Positions 16,502-24,412 of a DNA stretch of 40,430 bases are shown piece by piece (position 1 is the first letter of the stretch; every line of letters begins with the position of its first letter). The notes under the pieces are model-generated. The model was not told the origin of the DNA, ran no database searches, and saw only the letters and a program-made list of their open reading frames with translations. The stretch is from Kribbia dieselivorans NBRC 106261 (GTDB taxonomy: Bacteria; Actinomycetota; Actinomycetes; Actinomycetales; Dermatophilaceae): assembly GCF_001552435.1 (NCBI RefSeq), contig NZ_BCRE01000047.1:1-40430 (forward strand), given 5' to 3'. Position numbers and translations under genes: made by a program.

Positions 16502-17559
16502 GCACCGACCAGCACGACGTCCACCACCACCACGATCACGAGCCTGACCACGGCGATCCCCATGACCACGGAGACGCGCACGATCACCCGCACGAGCACG
16601 CCTCCGGTCTGTGGGGTCGATTGACCCACGCGCTGCGCCCGCACTCCCACGACGCCGCCGACTCGATCGACGACGCCCTCACCTCGAGCGAGCGCGGCAT
16701 TCGAGCTGTCAAGATCTCGCTCGTCATGCTGGGCATCACCGCACTGGTGCAGCTCGTCATCGTGTACTTCTCCGGGTCGGTCTCGCTGCTGGCGGACACG
16801 ATCCACAACTTCTCCGACGCGTTGACCGCGATCCCGCTGTGGATCGCCTTCGTCCTCGGCCGGCGCGCCGCGACGAAGCGCTACACCTACGGATTCGGCC
16901 GGGCCGAGGACCTGGCGGGGCTGTTCGTCATCGCGATGATCGCCCTCTCCGCGGTGTTGGCCGGGTGGCAGGCGATCGACCGGTTGCTCCACCCGGCGCC
17001 CATGGACCACGTCGGTTGGGTGGCGCTCGCCGGCCTGTTCGGATTCCTCGGCAACGAGGCGGTGGCGTTGTTCCGGATCCGTGAGGGCAAGGCGATCGGG
17101 TCGGCGGCGCTCGTGGCCGATGGCTACCACGCGCGCACCGACGGGTTCACCTCACTCGCGGTGTTGGTCAGCGCGGGCGGAGTCGCGATCGGCTGGGATT
17201 GGGCGGACCCGGCGATTGGTCTGGTCATCACCGCAGCGATTCTCATGGTGCTGCGGACGGCGGCGCGCGAGGTGTTCCGGCGACTGATGGACGGCGTTGA
17301 GCCGAGTCTGCTGGAGACGGCCGAGACCACGCTGGCGGCGGTGCCGGGAGTCAGCGAGGTGCGCCGCGTGCGGATGCGCTGGATCGGTCACGAGCTGCAC
17401 GCCGATGCCGAGCTCGACGTCGATCCGGCGATGCCGTTGCAGGAGGCGCATGAGTTGGCGCACCGCGCGGAGGATGACCTGCGCGGGGCCGTGCCCAACC
17501 TCGTCGCCGCGACCGTGCACGCCTATCCGATCCACGAGCCCGGGAGCCACGGCTCCTAG
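16498..17559 (+). CDS. Cation diffusion facilitator metal exporter (CDF)
   Basis: 353 residues. The N-terminus (residues 8-38) is extremely rich in His/Asp (HHHHDHEPDHGDPHDHGD) and is a likely metal-binding cytoplasmic tail. Six membrane segments follow. The transport-site residues are present twice as D..H...D: D100/H103/D107 (DTIHNFSDA) and D208/H211/D215 (DGYHARTDG), the pattern of Zn/Co/Fe-type CDFs with His in the site. A cytoplasmic ferredoxin-like C-terminal domain occupies about residues 270-345. It exports divalent metal by proton antiport. The start overlaps the arsR stop and the pair is controlled by the operator at 16138-16161. Confidence 0.93.
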   Translation: MSTDQHDVHHHHDHEPDHGDPHDHGDAHDHPHEHASGLWGRLTHALRPHSHDAADSIDDALTSSERGIRAVKISLVMLGITALVQLVIVYFSGSVSLLADTIHNFSDALTAIPLWIAFVLGRRAATKRYTYGFGRAEDLAGLFVIAMIALSAVLAGWQAIDRLLHPAPMDHVGWVALAGLFGFLGNEAVALFRIREGKAIGSAALVADGYHARTDGFTSLAVLVSAGGVAIGWDWADPAIGLVITAAILMVLRTAAREVFRRLMDGVEPSLLETAETTLAAVPGVSEVRRVRMRWIGHELHADAELDVDPAMPLQEAHELAHRAEDDLRGAVPNLVAATVHAYPIHEPGSHGS

Positions 17560-17580
17560 TCGGCAGTTCAGGATGGTTTC

Positions 17581-18393
17581 ATGACGCTGCGCGACCGGAC
17601 ATGGGGGAAGGGCGCGCCACCGGTCGTCCAGCGTGCCCTGACCCTGCTGCGGCAAGTCGGTCGGGTGGCGTTGCAGATCCTTCTCGCCGTGGCGGTGATC
17701 GCGCTGATCGGCGTCGGCGTCGATATGTGGCTGTCCCGCGCGGACGGCCCGGGCGAGGGCAAGACCCCACTTCCAGCCGAAGCCCTCTGGGTTCCCTGGG
17801 CGGCGGCCGTGGGCGCGGCCGTGTTCCTGTGGTGGAAGCGACGTCAGTGGCGACGCGAGCGTGACGACCGCGACTCGAACCCCACCGCCAGGCCCACGGC
17901 AACGGCCTCGGGTCGGGTGACCTTCTTCATCATCACAGGACTGCTGTTCGCGTGGTTCGCCGGCAACGGGGTCGTCTTCTGGGTGCAGCGCGACGCTCCA
18001 GTGGTCTGGGGAACCTTCACCCAGACGTCGTCCATGTGCGGCACGGTCGGCCGCGCTGCCCTGCCTCGACGATGCGGGCCCGGCCCCACCGGGCGATGGG
18101 TCAGCGATGACCGGAGCGTCGTGCGCAACGGCATCCGACTCGGTGGCCTCGTCGAACCGTGGAGCGCGGTGGGTGAGGGTTCGACGGTGCGCGCCGGGTG
18201 GCGGCCTCAGCCGCTGTCGCTGCCGGCCTCCGAGGACTCGGTGGCGACCAGTCTGTGGATTCACACCAGGGTGTGGCAGGCGTGGGCGGCGGCCGGGGCG
18301 GTCGTCGCGCTCGCCTGCGTTGGCACATGGCGGGCCATGAAGGGCTCACGCGCGGGCTATCGAGGGAGACACGGCCCCGCCTCCGATGTGTGA
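17581..18393 (+). CDS. Membrane protein of unknown function
   Basis: 270 residues, not recognised with certainty. Hydrophobic segments lie near residues 24-47, 66-83, 113-133 and 232-250. A polar loop of about 95 residues between the last two, with two cysteines (SSMCGTVGRAALPRRCGP), is probably extracytoplasmic; the topology faintly resembles DUF3592-type proteins. It starts 21 bp after the CDF stop, so it may be read through from that operon. Codon use is typical for the window (strong GC at third positions), which supports a real gene. Confidence 0.65.
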   Translation: MTLRDRTWGKGAPPVVQRALTLLRQVGRVALQILLAVAVIALIGVGVDMWLSRADGPGEGKTPLPAEALWVPWAAAVGAAVFLWWKRRQWRRERDDRDSNPTARPTATASGRVTFFIITGLLFAWFAGNGVVFWVQRDAPVVWGTFTQTSSMCGTVGRAALPRRCGPGPTGRWVSDDRSVVRNGIRLGGLVEPWSAVGEGSTVRAGWRPQPLSLPASEDSVATSLWIHTRVWQAWAAAGAVVALACVGTWRAMKGSRAGYRGRHGPASDV

Positions 18394-18402
18394 GTTCGGT
18401 CG

Positions 18403-18450
18403 AGCGTCACAGGAAGCGGGCCAAGGTGGCACGTAATAACCTGTGACGCT
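18403..18450. repeat. Inverted repeat plus 13-bp direct repeat in an intergenic gap
   Basis: AGCGTCACAGG (18403-18413) pairs exactly with CCTGTGACGCT (18440-18450) across a 26-nt loop, just past the stop at 18393; it may end transcription of that gene. TGTGACGCTGCCG occurs at 18442-18454 and again at 18462-18474, a 20-bp-spaced direct repeat. No gene is seen in 18394-18505. Confidence 0.45.
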
Positions 18451-18505
18451 GCCGCCTTAGGTGTGACGCTGCCGTTCTCGCGGGGCGCAGGAGGCCCGGA
18501 TCGGC

Positions 18506-18835
18506 CTACTTCGGCGGCAACGACGACGCGTACGTCACGCCGACGCCGACCCAGCGGGCCAACTCGTCGTCGCCGGCGACGGCCGCGGGCGCGATGTCCA
18601 GCCAGCCGTCCATCGCTCGACCGCGCATGACCATCTTCTCGACGCCCGGTGCCTCTACCAAGGCATCACTCCGAGCGGGATCGACGCGCAGCATCATCCC
18701 GCCGTTCGACCCGGCCGCCACCGCCATGTTGCCGCCGACCATGAACCCGAGCCCGCCGAACATCCTCTTCTCGGTGTACTCCACCTCGGAAAGCGCGGTC
18801 CGAATCCGATTGGCCAGTTCCTCGTCGTACGCCAC
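18506..18835 (-). CDS. TfoX/Sxy N-terminal domain protein
   Basis: 109 residues. [17 protein letters not shown] and [20 protein letters not shown] are the hallmark of the small stand-alone TfoX N-terminal domain proteins common in actinobacteria, as is the later [15 protein letters not shown]. Full-length TfoX/Sxy activates competence genes in gamma-proteobacteria; the role of the single-domain form is not known and competence should not be inferred. It is divergent from the YnfA-like gene, with a gap of 39 bp to the preferred start there. Confidence 0.88.
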   Translation of the reverse strand: MAYDEELANRIRTALSEVEYTEKRMFGGLGFMVGGNMAVAAGSNGGMMLRVDPARSDALVEAPGVEKMVMRGRAMDGWLDIAPAAVAGDDELARWVGVGVTYASSLPPK

Positions 18836-18874
18836 GAACTCAGTATGCCGACGTCACTGCCAGAATCGACGTCC

Positions 18875-19210
18875 ATGGACATCCTGCGCTCCGTGCCGCT
18901 CTTCATCCTCGCCGCCATCGCGGAGATCGGTGGGGCCTGGCTGGTCTGGCAGGGCGTGCGCGAACACCGCGGCTGGCTGTGGATCGGCGCCGGCGTGATC
19001 GCCCTGGGCCTGTACGGCTTCGTCGCCACCCTCCAGCCGGACGCCAACTTCGGGCGGATCCTCGCGGCCTACGGCGGCGTCTTCGTCGCCGGATCGCTGC
19101 TGTGGGGCATGGTCGTCGACGGCTTCCGCCCGGACCGGTGGGACGTCACCGGCGCGCTCATCTGCCTCGTCGGGGTGGCCCTGATCATGTACGCCCCGCG
19201 CAGCGCGTGA
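18875..19210 (+). CDS. YnfA-family (UPF0060) small membrane protein
   Basis: 111 residues from the ATG at 18875, matching the usual 108-112; an in-frame ATG at 18845 would add ten residues. Four hydrophobic segments and the family wording are seen ([70 protein letters not shown]). Family members are SMR-like inner-membrane proteins with a proposed but poorly established export role. The stop overlaps the start of the acetyltransferase gene (TGATG), so the two are coupled. Confidence 0.92.
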   Translation: MDILRSVPLFILAAIAEIGGAWLVWQGVREHRGWLWIGAGVIALGLYGFVATLQPDANFGRILAAYGGVFVAGSLLWGMVVDGFRPDRWDVTGALICLVGVALIMYAPRSA

Positions 19211-20646
19211 TGCGACTCAACGACCTCGGCCAGCCCATCGGCGATCCGGTCGCGTGGTTGGGCGCGCGGACCCCCGAGGGCGAGACCCTCGAGGGCCGCT
19301 TCGTGCGCCTCGAGCCGCTGGCCGCCGAGCATGCCTCGGCGCTGCTCGACCTCGCTCGCCACCGCGAGTTGTGGACCTACCTCGGCGACGACGCTCCGAC
19401 CACGTTCGACGAGGCGCTCGCCAAGACCGGCCCGCGCGACGGCTGGATCACGTACGCGATCATCGATCGGACCACCGGGCGGTTCCTCGGCCGTGCCGGG
19501 TACCTGCGCATCCAGCCCCAGGTCGGGTCGATCGAGGTCGGCGGCATCGTCTACGACCCGGCTCTGCAGCGGACCCGCGCCTCCACCGAGGTGCAGTACC
19601 TCCTGGCCAGGCACGTCTTCGAGGACCTCGGCTACCGCCGCTACGAGTGGCGCTGCGACGCCCTCAACGCGCCGTCGCGCCGCGCGGCCGAGCGGCTGGG
19701 CTTCGTCGACGAGGGCACGTTCCGCAACGGGCTGGTGAACAAGGGGCACAGCCGTGACACGGTCTGGTTCTCCATCACCGACCTCGAGTGGCCGCGGATC
19801 GCGGCCGCGTTCAGGGCGTGGCTCGACGACGCCAACGTCGACGCGCGCGGTCGTCAACGACACAGACTGGCGGAGCTTCGTGCGGCCGGGTCTCGCATGG
19901 ATGCCGAGGTGGGGCAGCACACCACACCCGCGCCCACGGCGCTCCGTCAAGCGACGCGGGTCATCGAGACGAACGCCCTCGGCCAACCCGTCGGCCCCAG
20001 CGTGGACTGGCACGGTGCCCGCGCCCCGACCGGCGACCCGCTCCAGGGGCGATTCGTGCGCCTGGAGCCACTGCGCTCCGCCCATGCCCCGGCGCTGCTC
20101 GAGTTGGGTCGCGAGCGGGCGGTGTGGACCTACCTCGGTGACGAACCACCCGCCGATCTTGCCGCCGCGACCGCCCTGACGCAGCCCGCGCCCGGCACCG
20201 TTGCCTACGCGATCCTCGATGTCGCGAGCGGGGAGTTTCTCGGCCGGGTGAGCTACCTGCGCATCCAGCCCGAACTCGGCTCCCTCGAGGTGGGCTATGT
20301 GCTCTATTCGCCCCGGCTGCAGCGCACCTGTGCGGCGACCGAGGTGCAGTATCTGCTGGCCCGGCACGCGTTCGACCTCGGCTACCGCCGGTACGAGTGG
20401 AAGTGCGACAGTCTCAACGCCCCGTCACGTCGGGCGGCGCTGCGCCTCGGGTTCGTCGAGGAGTGCACGATGCGGCAGGCGCTCGTCACCAAGGGGCGTA
20501 ACCGGGACACGACCTGGTTCTCGATCACCGATGCCGAGTGGCCACGGGTCGCGGGTGCCCTGGAGGAATGGCTCGACGATGCCAACATCGACGCCACCGG
20601 CAGGCAGGTCCGCTCGCTGGTCCAGGTACGCGCCGAGCTGCGTTGA
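19210..20646 (+). CDS. Fused tandem GNAT acetyltransferase (RimJ/RimL-type, two copies)
   Basis: 478 residues made of two copies of the same GNAT domain, about 1-228 and 250-478, joined by a short linker. Both begin ..LGQP(I/V)G....W.GAR.P.G..L.GRFVRLEPL and share GRFVRLEPL, LWTYLGD or VWTYLGD, YLRIQP, TEVQYLLARH, GYRRYEW, LNAPSRRAA and WLDDAN. RimJ/RimL-like enzymes transfer acetyl from acetyl-CoA to N-terminal or other amino groups. Family members are normally single-domain (about 200-230 residues), so this looks like a tandem duplication that lost the stop between copies. Both copies keep the core motifs, so neither is obviously dead. The ATG at 19210 overlaps the ynfA-like stop. Confidence 0.88.
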   Translation: MRLNDLGQPIGDPVAWLGARTPEGETLEGRFVRLEPLAAEHASALLDLARHRELWTYLGDDAPTTFDEALAKTGPRDGWITYAIIDRTTGRFLGRAGYLRIQPQVGSIEVGGIVYDPALQRTRASTEVQYLLARHVFEDLGYRRYEWRCDALNAPSRRAAERLGFVDEGTFRNGLVNKGHSRDTVWFSITDLEWPRIAAAFRAWLDDANVDARGRQRHRLAELRAAGSRMDAEVGQHTTPAPTALRQATRVIETNALGQPVGPSVDWHGARAPTGDPLQGRFVRLEPLRSAHAPALLELGRERAVWTYLGDEPPADLAAATALTQPAPGTVAYAILDVASGEFLGRVSYLRIQPELGSLEVGYVLYSPRLQRTCAATEVQYLLARHAFDLGYRRYEWKCDSLNAPSRRAALRLGFVEECTMRQALVTKGRNRDTTWFSITDAEWPRVAGALEEWLDDANIDATGRQVRSLVQVRAELR

Positions 20647-20652
20647 ACCCGG

Positions 20653-20808
20653 TCAGGTCCGAACGGCGCGGATGATCGCCGACGAGGCCGACGCGTGCAC
20701 CCGGTGCGTGGGGCGGGCCTCGAGGTCGGCCGGCAACTGCTTGAGGTAGCCCTTGCGGAACTCGACGTTCTCGACGCACGCCGTCGCCCACTTATCGATG
20801 AGTGTCAA
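20653..20808 (-). pseudogene. Possible 51-codon ORF or 3' remnant of a lost gene
   Basis: Reading the minus strand from a TTG at 20808 to TGA at 20653 gives 51 codons. The last 43 codons use G or C at almost every third position and read as natural protein (ACVENVEFRKGYLKQLPADL, then EARPTHRVHASASSAIIRAV). The frame continues upstream but stops looking protein-like. I do not recognise the product. It is either a small gene with a TTG start and no clear ribosome site, or the C-terminal remnant of a gene cut off by rearrangement. Confidence 0.4.
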
Positions 20809-20966
20809 TGTACGGAGGCGGAAGCTCAAGCGCCCGAGAGTTGCCCGGAAAGTCGGGCTGTCCGCCCTGTTGCCCGGGACGCCGGGCGCAGCACTGTCGT
20901 GGTTGTCGGGAAACACCCCTTCAGGACGGGCCGGAGACACCGGTCCCCGAACCCAAGGACACCACC
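20809..20966. other. Non-coding stretch before the membrane protein / two-component genes
   Basis: This is the remaining part of the 320-bp gap between the acetyltransferase stop and the next gene. I see no RNA gene or clear promoter boxes. AAGGAC (20955-20960) is the ribosome site of the gene starting at 20967. A TTGACA on the minus strand (near 20803-20808) overlaps the proposed TTG start of the remnant ORF but has no matching -10 box. Confidence 0.4.
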
Positions 20967-21677
20967 ATGACCAACACACTCGACCACACGCAGTCCGGCT
21001 ACTCTCGGATCGCCGACGATGCTCCGCGCCAGCCGCGTGGACGGGCCTGGGCCCTGACCGGGGCGGTCGCCGGGGTCGCTGGTGCCATCGGCATCATCGC
21101 CTCGATGAGCATCGACGCGGTGTATTCCCCGAGTTCTCAGGGCGACCCCGCCGCGATCGTGACGCGACTGGGCGAGCTCACGACGAACATGCTCGTCTTC
21201 CACACGGCCATGATGGTTGCGACCGTGCTGCTGATTGTGTTCGCGGCCGGGTTGCGACACCGGCTGTCCACGTCCTCAGCCCCGGGCAGCCTCTTGCCCG
21301 ACGTCGCGGCCGGCGGTCTCATGCTGACCGCCGTGGCCGGACTCATGGGCACCGGCCTGAACACCGAGTTCATCTTTGCGGTCGCCGACCCGGGCACCGC
21401 GCTCGTTCCCGAGGCCGCGGTGATGTACGGCCACTGGGTCGGCACCATCCCGTGGCTCTGGGTCGGTTCCGGGATCACCGGCGTGGCCCTGGCCTTCGCC
21501 GGGCTGCGGCAGGGCGCCGTTCCCCTGTGGCTCGGGTGGGTCGGAGCCGTGCTCGGTGGGCTGACCCTGCTGTTCGGCCTCTCCCCGCTGCAGTACATGG
21601 CCGGGTTCACCGGTCCGGTGCTGGTGGCCGTCGTCGGGCTGGGATTCCTGTTCGGTGACCGCGTCGTCCGTGCCTGA
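20967..21677 (+). CDS. Multi-spanning membrane protein of unknown function
   Basis: 236 residues with about six hydrophobic segments (first near 28-48, GAVAGVAGAIGIIASMSI; last near 205-230, GPVLVAVVGLGFLFGDRVV). It is not firmly recognised; the layout resembles DUF4386-like four/six-TM proteins. ATG at 20967 with AAGGAC upstream; an upstream in-frame ATG gives a non-protein-like extension. It lies 55 bp before the sensor kinase in the same direction, so it may be co-transcribed and related to the signal sensed, but nothing in the sequence proves this. Confidence 0.72.
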   Translation: MTNTLDHTQSGYSRIADDAPRQPRGRAWALTGAVAGVAGAIGIIASMSIDAVYSPSSQGDPAAIVTRLGELTTNMLVFHTAMMVATVLLIVFAAGLRHRLSTSSAPGSLLPDVAAGGLMLTAVAGLMGTGLNTEFIFAVADPGTALVPEAAVMYGHWVGTIPWLWVGSGITGVALAFAGLRQGAVPLWLGWVGAVLGGLTLLFGLSPLQYMAGFTGPVLVAVVGLGFLFGDRVVRA

Positions 21678-21732
21678 GCGACCTTCCTGCGCGAGGTGCC
21701 CACCCAGATCCGGCAATCGGAGGGACAACCAG

Positions 21733-23718
21733 ATGTCCGAGTCCTACGCTGCCCCGAGGATGGACACGACACTGACGCCGCACCCGGCCACCGGGCTGCC
21801 CCGAGCGGCGACCGCCATCGCGGTCGCCGCTTGGGCGTTGGCGGTCGTCGCGACCGGTTTGGTCGTGACCGCTCGCGCACCGATCGACCTCGGCACGTGG
21901 TTCTTCGCCGTGGACGTCACGGTGGCCGCGGTGTACGGGACGGTCGCCGCGGTGACGTTGTCGCGACGCCGACACCCCGTGCCGTGGCTGCTCGCGCTGG
22001 CCGCGATCGGTGGCGGGCTGGCTGCCCTGGGCTACGCCTGGATGGTGTTCACGAGTCGCCACCCCGGGCTGCCGGAACTGCCGCTCGTCGTCCAGTTGCA
22101 GAACACCGCGTGGGTGCCGGGCACCCTCGCGCTGTTCCTCGTCGTGCCGTGGCTCGTCCGCGACCACGTGCTCCGCTGGGAGGCCATCGGGTTGGTCGCC
22201 GGCGTCGGACTCGTGGTCGCCATGGAGGCGCAGCGCATCCTCCTCGGCGGCCGGTGGGATCCGCAGTTGTACATCGCCGTCTGTGTCTTCGGTGTCATCA
22301 CGGCCGCCGTCGTCGCCTGGCGCCACCGCTACGGTCCGGTCGAGGAACGCAACGGGCTGGCCTGGCTGGCCCTCGGCACGCTGATCCTCGCCGTGTCCTT
22401 CCTGCCGCTGGCCGTGCCACCCGGTGTCTGGTCCGTGCCGATCGCGACCATGCCCGCCCTGCATCTCGCCTCGCAGGCGGTATTCCCCGCGGCCGTTCTC
22501 GTGGCGGTTCTGCGCGGGCGCATGTGGGGGCTGGGCCTGGTCGTCAGCCGGGCCACCCTCTCGGCGCTGCTGGCGGTGGGTCTGCTCGTGCTGTACCTCG
22601 TCGTGACCCTGGTGCTGGCCACGATCCTGCCCGGCCAGGGCGCGGCTCACCTCATCGGCGCCGGCATCGTCGTCATCGCCGTTCAGCCGGCACGTATCTG
22701 GCTCGGTGGGCGCGTGCACCGACTCGTCTACGGGGCCGCGGCCAGCGACCCATCGGGGCTGGTGCAGCGGTGGGGTAACCGCATGGGCGGGGCCGGCAGC
22801 GCCGACGACCTGTTCACCGGGCTGGCCCGCGATCTGGGGACGGGATTGCGGCTCGAATCGGTCACGCTCCGCGCCCCCAAAGTGGCCCCGGCCCGTTGGG
22901 GCGAACCCACCTCGACACCGACCTCGGTGCCGTTGATCCACCGCGGCGAACGCGTCGGCACCCTCGAGGTCACCGCCCCCGCCGGTGAGTCCCTGGGATC
23001 GCGTGGGGAACGGATGCTCGCCGAGTTCGGCGCGGTCGCGGCGGCGGCGTTGGCGGTGCGGCAGCAGGCCCGCCAGGTCGAGCAGGCTCGCGCCAGACTG
23101 ACGCGGGCACGACTCGAGGAGCGTCGTGTCATCCGCCGGGAGATCCACGATGGGCTCGGGCCGTCGCTGGCCGGACTCCGACTCGGTCTTCAGGGCGCAC
23201 GGAACCTGCTTGGTCGCGACGATGCCACCGCCGGCGAACTCCTGACCGCCTTGCAGACCCAACTGGACGATCTGGTTCAGCAGACCCGCGAACTGTCCCA
23301 CCACCTGCTACCGCCGGTGCTCGACGAGCTCGGCCTCGCCGCAGCCCTGCATGAACTGGCCGCGCGGCACGACGAGACGGAGCTGACCGTCGAGGTCGTC
23401 ACCGAGCTTCCGCCGGAACTGGACGCAGCTCTCGCGGCGGCGCTCTACGGCATCGCCAGCGAGGCGTTGACGAACGTCCACCGCCACAGCGGCGCGCGGC
23501 ATGCCTGGATCGAGGGTCGTCTGGAAGCCGGCGGCAGCCTCGTATTGGAGGTGCGCGACGATGGTTGCGGCATCCCGTCCACCGCGGTGCCCGGTGTCGG
23601 CACCCGCTCGATGCGTGAGCGGGCCCAGGAGCAGCGTGGCACCCTGACCGTCTCGCCAAGGGCCGGTGGCGGCACGGTGGTGCGTGCCGTGATCCCGGAC
23701 AGGAGCAGCGATGAGTGA
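21733..23718 (+). CDS. Sensor histidine kinase, NarL/DesK-type (HisKA_3)
   Basis: 661 residues. The N-terminal half (about 30-340) has roughly eight to ten membrane segments and no large extracellular domain, so the sensor is membrane-embedded. A linker with GAF-like character (about 350-440) follows, then a coiled stretch and the dimerisation box RRVIRREIHDGLGPSLAGLR with phospho-acceptor H472. The ATPase domain has SEALTNVHRHSGA (N box), VLEVRDDGCGIPS and GTRSMRERAQEQRGTL. ATG at 21733 follows CGGAGGGAC. The stop overlaps the response-regulator gene by 8 bp; they form one system. The stimulus is unknown. Confidence 0.93.
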   Translation: MSESYAAPRMDTTLTPHPATGLPRAATAIAVAAWALAVVATGLVVTARAPIDLGTWFFAVDVTVAAVYGTVAAVTLSRRRHPVPWLLALAAIGGGLAALGYAWMVFTSRHPGLPELPLVVQLQNTAWVPGTLALFLVVPWLVRDHVLRWEAIGLVAGVGLVVAMEAQRILLGGRWDPQLYIAVCVFGVITAAVVAWRHRYGPVEERNGLAWLALGTLILAVSFLPLAVPPGVWSVPIATMPALHLASQAVFPAAVLVAVLRGRMWGLGLVVSRATLSALLAVGLLVLYLVVTLVLATILPGQGAAHLIGAGIVVIAVQPARIWLGGRVHRLVYGAAASDPSGLVQRWGNRMGGAGSADDLFTGLARDLGTGLRLESVTLRAPKVAPARWGEPTSTPTSVPLIHRGERVGTLEVTAPAGESLGSRGERMLAEFGAVAAAALAVRQQARQVEQARARLTRARLEERRVIRREIHDGLGPSLAGLRLGLQGARNLLGRDDATAGELLTALQTQLDDLVQQTRELSHHLLPPVLDELGLAAALHELAARHDETELTVEVVTELPPELDAALAAALYGIASEALTNVHRHSGARHAWIEGRLEAGGSLVLEVRDDGCGIPSTAVPGVGTRSMRERAQEQRGTLTVSPRAGGGTVVRAVIPDRSSDE

Positions 23719-24391
23719 GGATTCCAGCGTCACCCGCGCCACGGCGATCCGGGTGGTCGTGGTCGACGATCACCCTGTCTTTCGGCTGGGCATGGCCGCG
23801 CTGCTCGGCTCCCTGCCCGGTGTAGAGGTGGTCGGTCAGGCGGCTGATGAGGCAGAAGCAGTCGCGGTCGTGGCCGGTGCCGCCGTCGACGTCGTGCTCA
23901 TGGACCTCCATCTCGGCGAGGACTCGGGCATCGAGGCGACCCGCCGCATCGTCCACGACGATCCCGCGGTACGCGTGCTCGTCATCACGATGCAGGAGGA
24001 TGACGAGTCGGTGGTCGCGGCCTTGCGGGCGGGTGCTCGCGGCTACTTGCTGAAAGGGGCGTCGCCGGAGGAGATCGAGCGGGCCTTGCGCGCGGTGGCC
24101 AATGACGAGGTCATTCTCGGGCCCAAGATCGCGGCCCGGGCGCTGTCGACGGTCACGGCGGGTCGGAGCGCCGTTCGCGTCCCATTCCCCGATCTCACCG
24201 CTCGTGAGCGTGAAGTGCTCGACCTCGTGGCGCGCGGCTACGACAACCCGACCATCGCGCGGCGGCTCGTGCTCAGCCCGAAGACGGTGCGCAATGTCGT
24301 GGCCAACGTCCTGACCAAGATCGGGGCTGCGGACCGCTCGGCTGCGATCGTCGCGGCTCGCGACCAGGGCCTCGGCTGTGCCCCGGAGTGA
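23711..24391 (+). CDS. NarL/LuxR-family response regulator
   Basis: 226 residues. The receiver domain (about 12-130) has the acidic pair near VVVDDHPVFRLGMAALLGSL, the phospho-accepting D65 in VVLMDLHLGEDSG and the lysine in GYLLKGASPEEIERAL. The C-terminal LuxR-type HTH is at about 160-222 (PDLTAREREVLDLVARGYDN, LVLSPKTVRNVVANVLTKIG). It is the partner of the kinase with which it overlaps and acts as a DNA-binding dimer when phosphorylated. No repeat that would serve as its binding site is evident before the operon. Confidence 0.95.
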   Translation: MSEDSSVTRATAIRVVVVDDHPVFRLGMAALLGSLPGVEVVGQAADEAEAVAVVAGAAVDVVLMDLHLGEDSGIEATRRIVHDDPAVRVLVITMQEDDESVVAALRAGARGYLLKGASPEEIERALRAVANDEVILGPKIAARALSTVTAGRSAVRVPFPDLTAREREVLDLVARGYDNPTIARRLVLSPKTVRNVVANVLTKIGAADRSAAIVAARDQGLGCAPE

Positions 24392-24412
24392 CTCGTCGTC
24401 GGCTGAACCCGG

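Noticed and set aside
18506-18835. Natural competence regulation by the TfoX-like protein
   Set aside because: Only the small N-terminal domain is present and no competence genes are nearby, so the name should not imply the function.
20803-20808. Perfect TTGACA on the minus strand as a -35 promoter box
   Set aside because: No -10 box 16-19 bp downstream and no gene starts there in that direction.
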